Part shown: in pieces, positions 62,801 to 64,000 of the stretch
Numbering within the stretch: the first letter of the stretch is position 1
Layout: every line of letters begins with the position of its first letter
Origin: Channa striata
Taxonomy: Eukaryota; Chordata; Actinopteri; Anabantiformes; Channidae
Assembly (NCBI GenBank): GCA_033026295.1
Contig: CM065185.1
Coordinates: forward strand, 5,518,001-5,582,000
Length of the DNA: 64,000 nucleotides
Reading direction: 5' to 3'
The notes under the pieces: model-generated
Seen by the model: the letters and a program-made list of their open reading frames with translations, nothing else
What the model was told of the DNA's origin: nothing
Database searches by the model: none
Position numbers and translations under genes: made by a program

Positions 62801-63272
62801 TGACAGAGCAGGTCTAATTAAACCTTGTGTTAACAAACATCATGAATTATAAACAGCCGACCTTTTTGGAAACGATGTGTGACAACTGAAGTTGCTACCT
62901 GACATTTCTCATAAGCAGAGTTTAAGATCATTTGCTGAGCTGCTGCACTGTTTATCTAACTTCAAAATGGCTTGCAGCCAAAAATAGCACATGCATGCTG
63001 TGTTACTATTAACAGTCAGTGTATATTCCTGATAAACTCCAGAGCTGCATTGCAAGACACATGTCTGTGGTCATTTCCAAAGTGTCATAAGGTGCAAACT
63101 TACACTTCTTGTTTTTCATCTTTGCCCAGAATGTCCTCTGACACCTGATACCCCTAACATGTGCACCAGCAGTAACCGCCTTGCAGCCCTGAAAAGACAG
63201 AATGACATCGAGCTCAAGGTGAAACAGGGTGCTGAGAACATGATTCAGATGTACTCCAATGGGTCCTCAAAG
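50825..63272 (+). CDS. pkn2: Serine/threonine-protein kinase N2 (PRK2), N-terminal part, runs off the window
   Basis: Four coding exons are seen: 50825-50845 (MAADSVQ), 57691-57855, 59231-59366, 63130-63272; 155 codons without a break and phases that fit. The first HR1 repeat (about residues 30-105) includes DTMVQQKLDEIKEQIRREIR, KEGAENLRK and NKKVEELHQELQELNAHIVV. A linker with CPLTPDTPN follows. The second HR1 begins with RLAALKRQNDIELKVKQGAE. These match PKN2 better than PKN1 or PKN3. HR1 repeats are antiparallel coiled coils that bind RhoA and Rac. The C2-like region and the kinase domain must lie to the right. The kinase acts in cell-cycle, cytoskeleton and junction signalling. Exon 1 is tiny and intron 1 is 6.8 kb, rich in transposon relics. 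Confidence 0.93.
52196..52345 (+). repeat. Dispersed fish repeat (ATTTCACTACTCATCC...CTGAAGAAGCTGG type)
   Basis: TCTATGAAGATTCTTAGTAA, GTCAACTGCACTTCTTTCTT, AACATTTCACTACTCATCCA and CAAACTGAAGAAGCTGGTTC occur in this order. This is a familiar arrangement in teleost intergenic repeats. The AGCTTTTTCAAACTGAAGAAGCT part is a near-palindrome. Family name not assigned. Confidence 0.45.
53000..53095 (+). repeat. LINE/SINE-type 3' tail with TTATC tandem repeat
   Basis: AATTTCCCCATTGTGGGATG, then AATAAAGGTTTATC, then about nine TTATC units (53047-53093) with a few variants. A CCCC/GGG hairpin next to a 5-base tandem tail is the usual 3' end of certain fish non-LTR elements. The element body is not recognisable upstream, so the copy is 5'-truncated. 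Confidence 0.6.
55124..55411 (+). mobile_element. 288-bp non-autonomous DNA transposon (MITE) with 29-bp perfect terminal inverted repeats
   Basis: The left end begins CACTCACTGGCCACTTT and runs on to AGGTACACC. The right end is its exact reverse complement over 29 bases. The inside has no open frame. The interior (about 55219-55295) resembles 59899-59975 in intron 3. Elements with this TTATTAGGTACACC end are widespread in fish. The superfamily is not assigned, and the target duplication is not clear. Confidence 0.85.
55780..56460 (+). mobile_element. Tc1-like transposase pseudogene
   Basis: In shifting plus-strand frames the sequence encodes recognisable Tc1 transposase parts. First ELTESLNETRETSV (end of the DNA-binding part), then RKTTLLRFTNHKK and QWANMNKQTLYD followed by an in-frame TAG. 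Next is KNVLWTDED with the first catalytic acidic region, and later a DLNLIKPVWEKLN stretch, the usual DLNPIENLW position. Several stops and frameshifts break it. No intact inverted repeats were found at either side. Confidence 0.75.
57856..58166. other. Start of pkn2 intron 2
   Basis: AT-rich intron sequence with T and A runs. No feature is recognised before the transposon that begins at 58167. Confidence 0.5.
58167..59159. mobile_element. 993-bp non-autonomous DNA transposon with imperfect terminal inverted repeats
   Basis: The left end TACCGTAAATTCTGGACTAT and the right end (minus-strand reading TACCGTATTTTTCGGACCAT) are imperfect inverted repeats, each starting with TA, consistent with a TA target duplication. 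Just inside lie GCCGCA/AAGCCGC motifs near both ends. The interior has no transposase but holds five or so degenerate tandem units of CTTCCTCCTGYGCACTGAAA type (58645-58855). Similar sub-terminal wording (GGACTATAAGCCGC) is common in fish genomes. It fills most of pkn2 intron 2. Confidence 0.8.
59845..60062 (+). repeat. Fragment related to the 55124-55411 MITE interior
   Basis: 59899-59975 aligns by eye with 55219-55295: TTATAATACATTCCA.TACGAC against TTGTAATGCCCTCCATTACA, and later AATTATCACCTTTT against AATGATCACCTTTG. The right end reads ATAATGTTATGCCTGATTGG, a common companion end. The clean inverted repeat of the intron 1 copy is absent. Confidence 0.45.
62231..62285 (+). repeat. Dispersed fish repeat (GGTAAATGG...CTTTTATCCAAAGCACTTTA type)
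   Basis: GGTAAATGGTACATGCTCAC, then TTATATGGGGCTTTTATCCA, AAGCACTTTACAATG is a common teleost short repeat, usually with GCGCTTTTATCCAAAGCGCTTTACAATG-type wording in two parts. Short fragment. Confidence 0.5.
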
Positions 63273-64000
63273 GTAGGGTTCAACAAAAGTGGGGGAAGGG
63301 TTCTCTGCGTGACACAAAACCTGCTTTTCTGTACTGGTGATCATCTCTTGCTTGTTAAATTTGTCTTGGTTTAAAATTATATTGTTCAAAGTTTCATTTT
63401 ATTTTATTTACATTAATTTTAATCACCATCACAAGTTTGCTTCATCTGTTGACATGGTGGTTCTCTTAAAGTGGAAATATTCAAGACAATCCAGATGTCT
63501 AAACACCTCAGAGATGAACTTGCTTTACTTCAGTCTCTCCCTCATAGCGCTCTGAAAAAATTTACTCTTATCAGTGTTGTCATGCACCATCAGGTTGTGA
63601 ATATTTCCAGTGCTGGGATTTAAACTTATTTAACCTAAGGTAACACAAGAGTCTTTAGAAAGGTGCCATCGTTATAGTCAGTTTGAATAGCAGCTTCCAC
63701 TCTGCATGGTAGGTTTGCTTTCACAACATTGTGGGGGAGGAGGCAACATGAGGAGGTGTTGACATGTACTTTGTGTCATACCCATCACTGTTTGTTCACA
63801 AAGCTCTTTCAGCACTTGTGGCTCCACTAATGCTCAGAGTGAGGAAAAACTATAATTTAGTTGTGAGTTTTGTATGTGTGGGTGCATGTGTCTGTAAGTC
63901 ACCAGGATTTTGTCACAACAGTTAAAGCACTTTAAGCGTTTCATGCTCATCCAAGCTCCAATGTCCGTCAGTAGTAACTGAAGCCCCTTTGTAGTAAACG
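63273..64000. other. Start of pkn2 intron 4, to the window edge
   Basis: The donor GTAGGG directly follows SNGSSK. No further exon is recognised before the end of the window. Confidence 0.55.

Larger units (their letters stand above)
59367..63129. other. Intron 3 of pkn2
   Basis: AT-rich, with repeat fragments listed separately. A strong-looking acceptor (CTTCTTTCTGTTGCAG) ends at 60887. The next bases would give GAA TGA, an immediate stop, after exon 3, and no good donor follows, so no exon is called. Simple runs: (TTTG)n at about 61363-61382, an 18-T run at about 61446-61463, GT-rich at 62045-62080. Confidence 0.55.

Overview
This is vertebrate nuclear DNA, almost certainly from a ray-finned (teleost) fish. 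Genes are split by GT-AG introns. The proteins match vertebrate families almost residue for residue. The non-coding DNA is AT-rich and carries fish-type repeats: Tc1-like transposons, short inverted-repeat elements, a BEL/Pao relic, LINE scraps and CA repeats. There are no operons, CRISPR arrays or other prokaryotic features.

Layout, left to right: a CpG-rich stretch of unknown identity (1-760); an AT-rich spacer with an LTR-like repeat; a lone tRNA-Pro(UGG) at 3003-3074 (+); about 5 kb of non-coding DNA that may hold sox14 regulatory elements; single-exon sox14 (8717-9433, +); five-exon cldn18 (11115-13859, +); selenof on the minus strand (20752 down to 16011, with its SECIS element at 15083-15126 and poly(A) signal at 14977-14982); a compact bidirectional promoter with three CCAAT boxes; seven-exon hs2st1 (21567-46274, +) whose first intron is about 20 kb; and the first four coding exons of pkn2 (50825-63272, +), which runs off the right edge.

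The genes do not form one pathway. sox14 is a SoxB2 neural transcription factor. cldn18 is a tight-junction claudin. selenof is an ER selenoprotein of the glycoprotein folding checkpoint. hs2st1 is a Golgi heparan sulfate sulfotransferase. pkn2 is a Rho-dependent protein kinase. In human, SOX14 and CLDN18 lie together on 3q22, while SELENOF, HS2ST1 and PKN2 lie on 1p22, so the window contains a junction between two synteny blocks. selenof and hs2st1 are head to head; cldn18 and selenof are tail to tail.

I found no wholly new biological system. The most interesting signals are: a Gly/Tyr/Met-rich tandem-repeat expansion in the second extracellular loop of claudin-18; a recognisable form-2-type SECIS in the selenof 3' UTR that starts its core with GUGA rather than AUGA; three CCAAT boxes about 3 and 4 helical turns apart between selenof and hs2st1; small upstream ORFs at hs2st1 (one sharing a TGATG with the main start) and at sox14; and several datable transposon relics in introns. 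All exon borders are read by eye from splice signals and protein similarity; no database search or transcript evidence was available.
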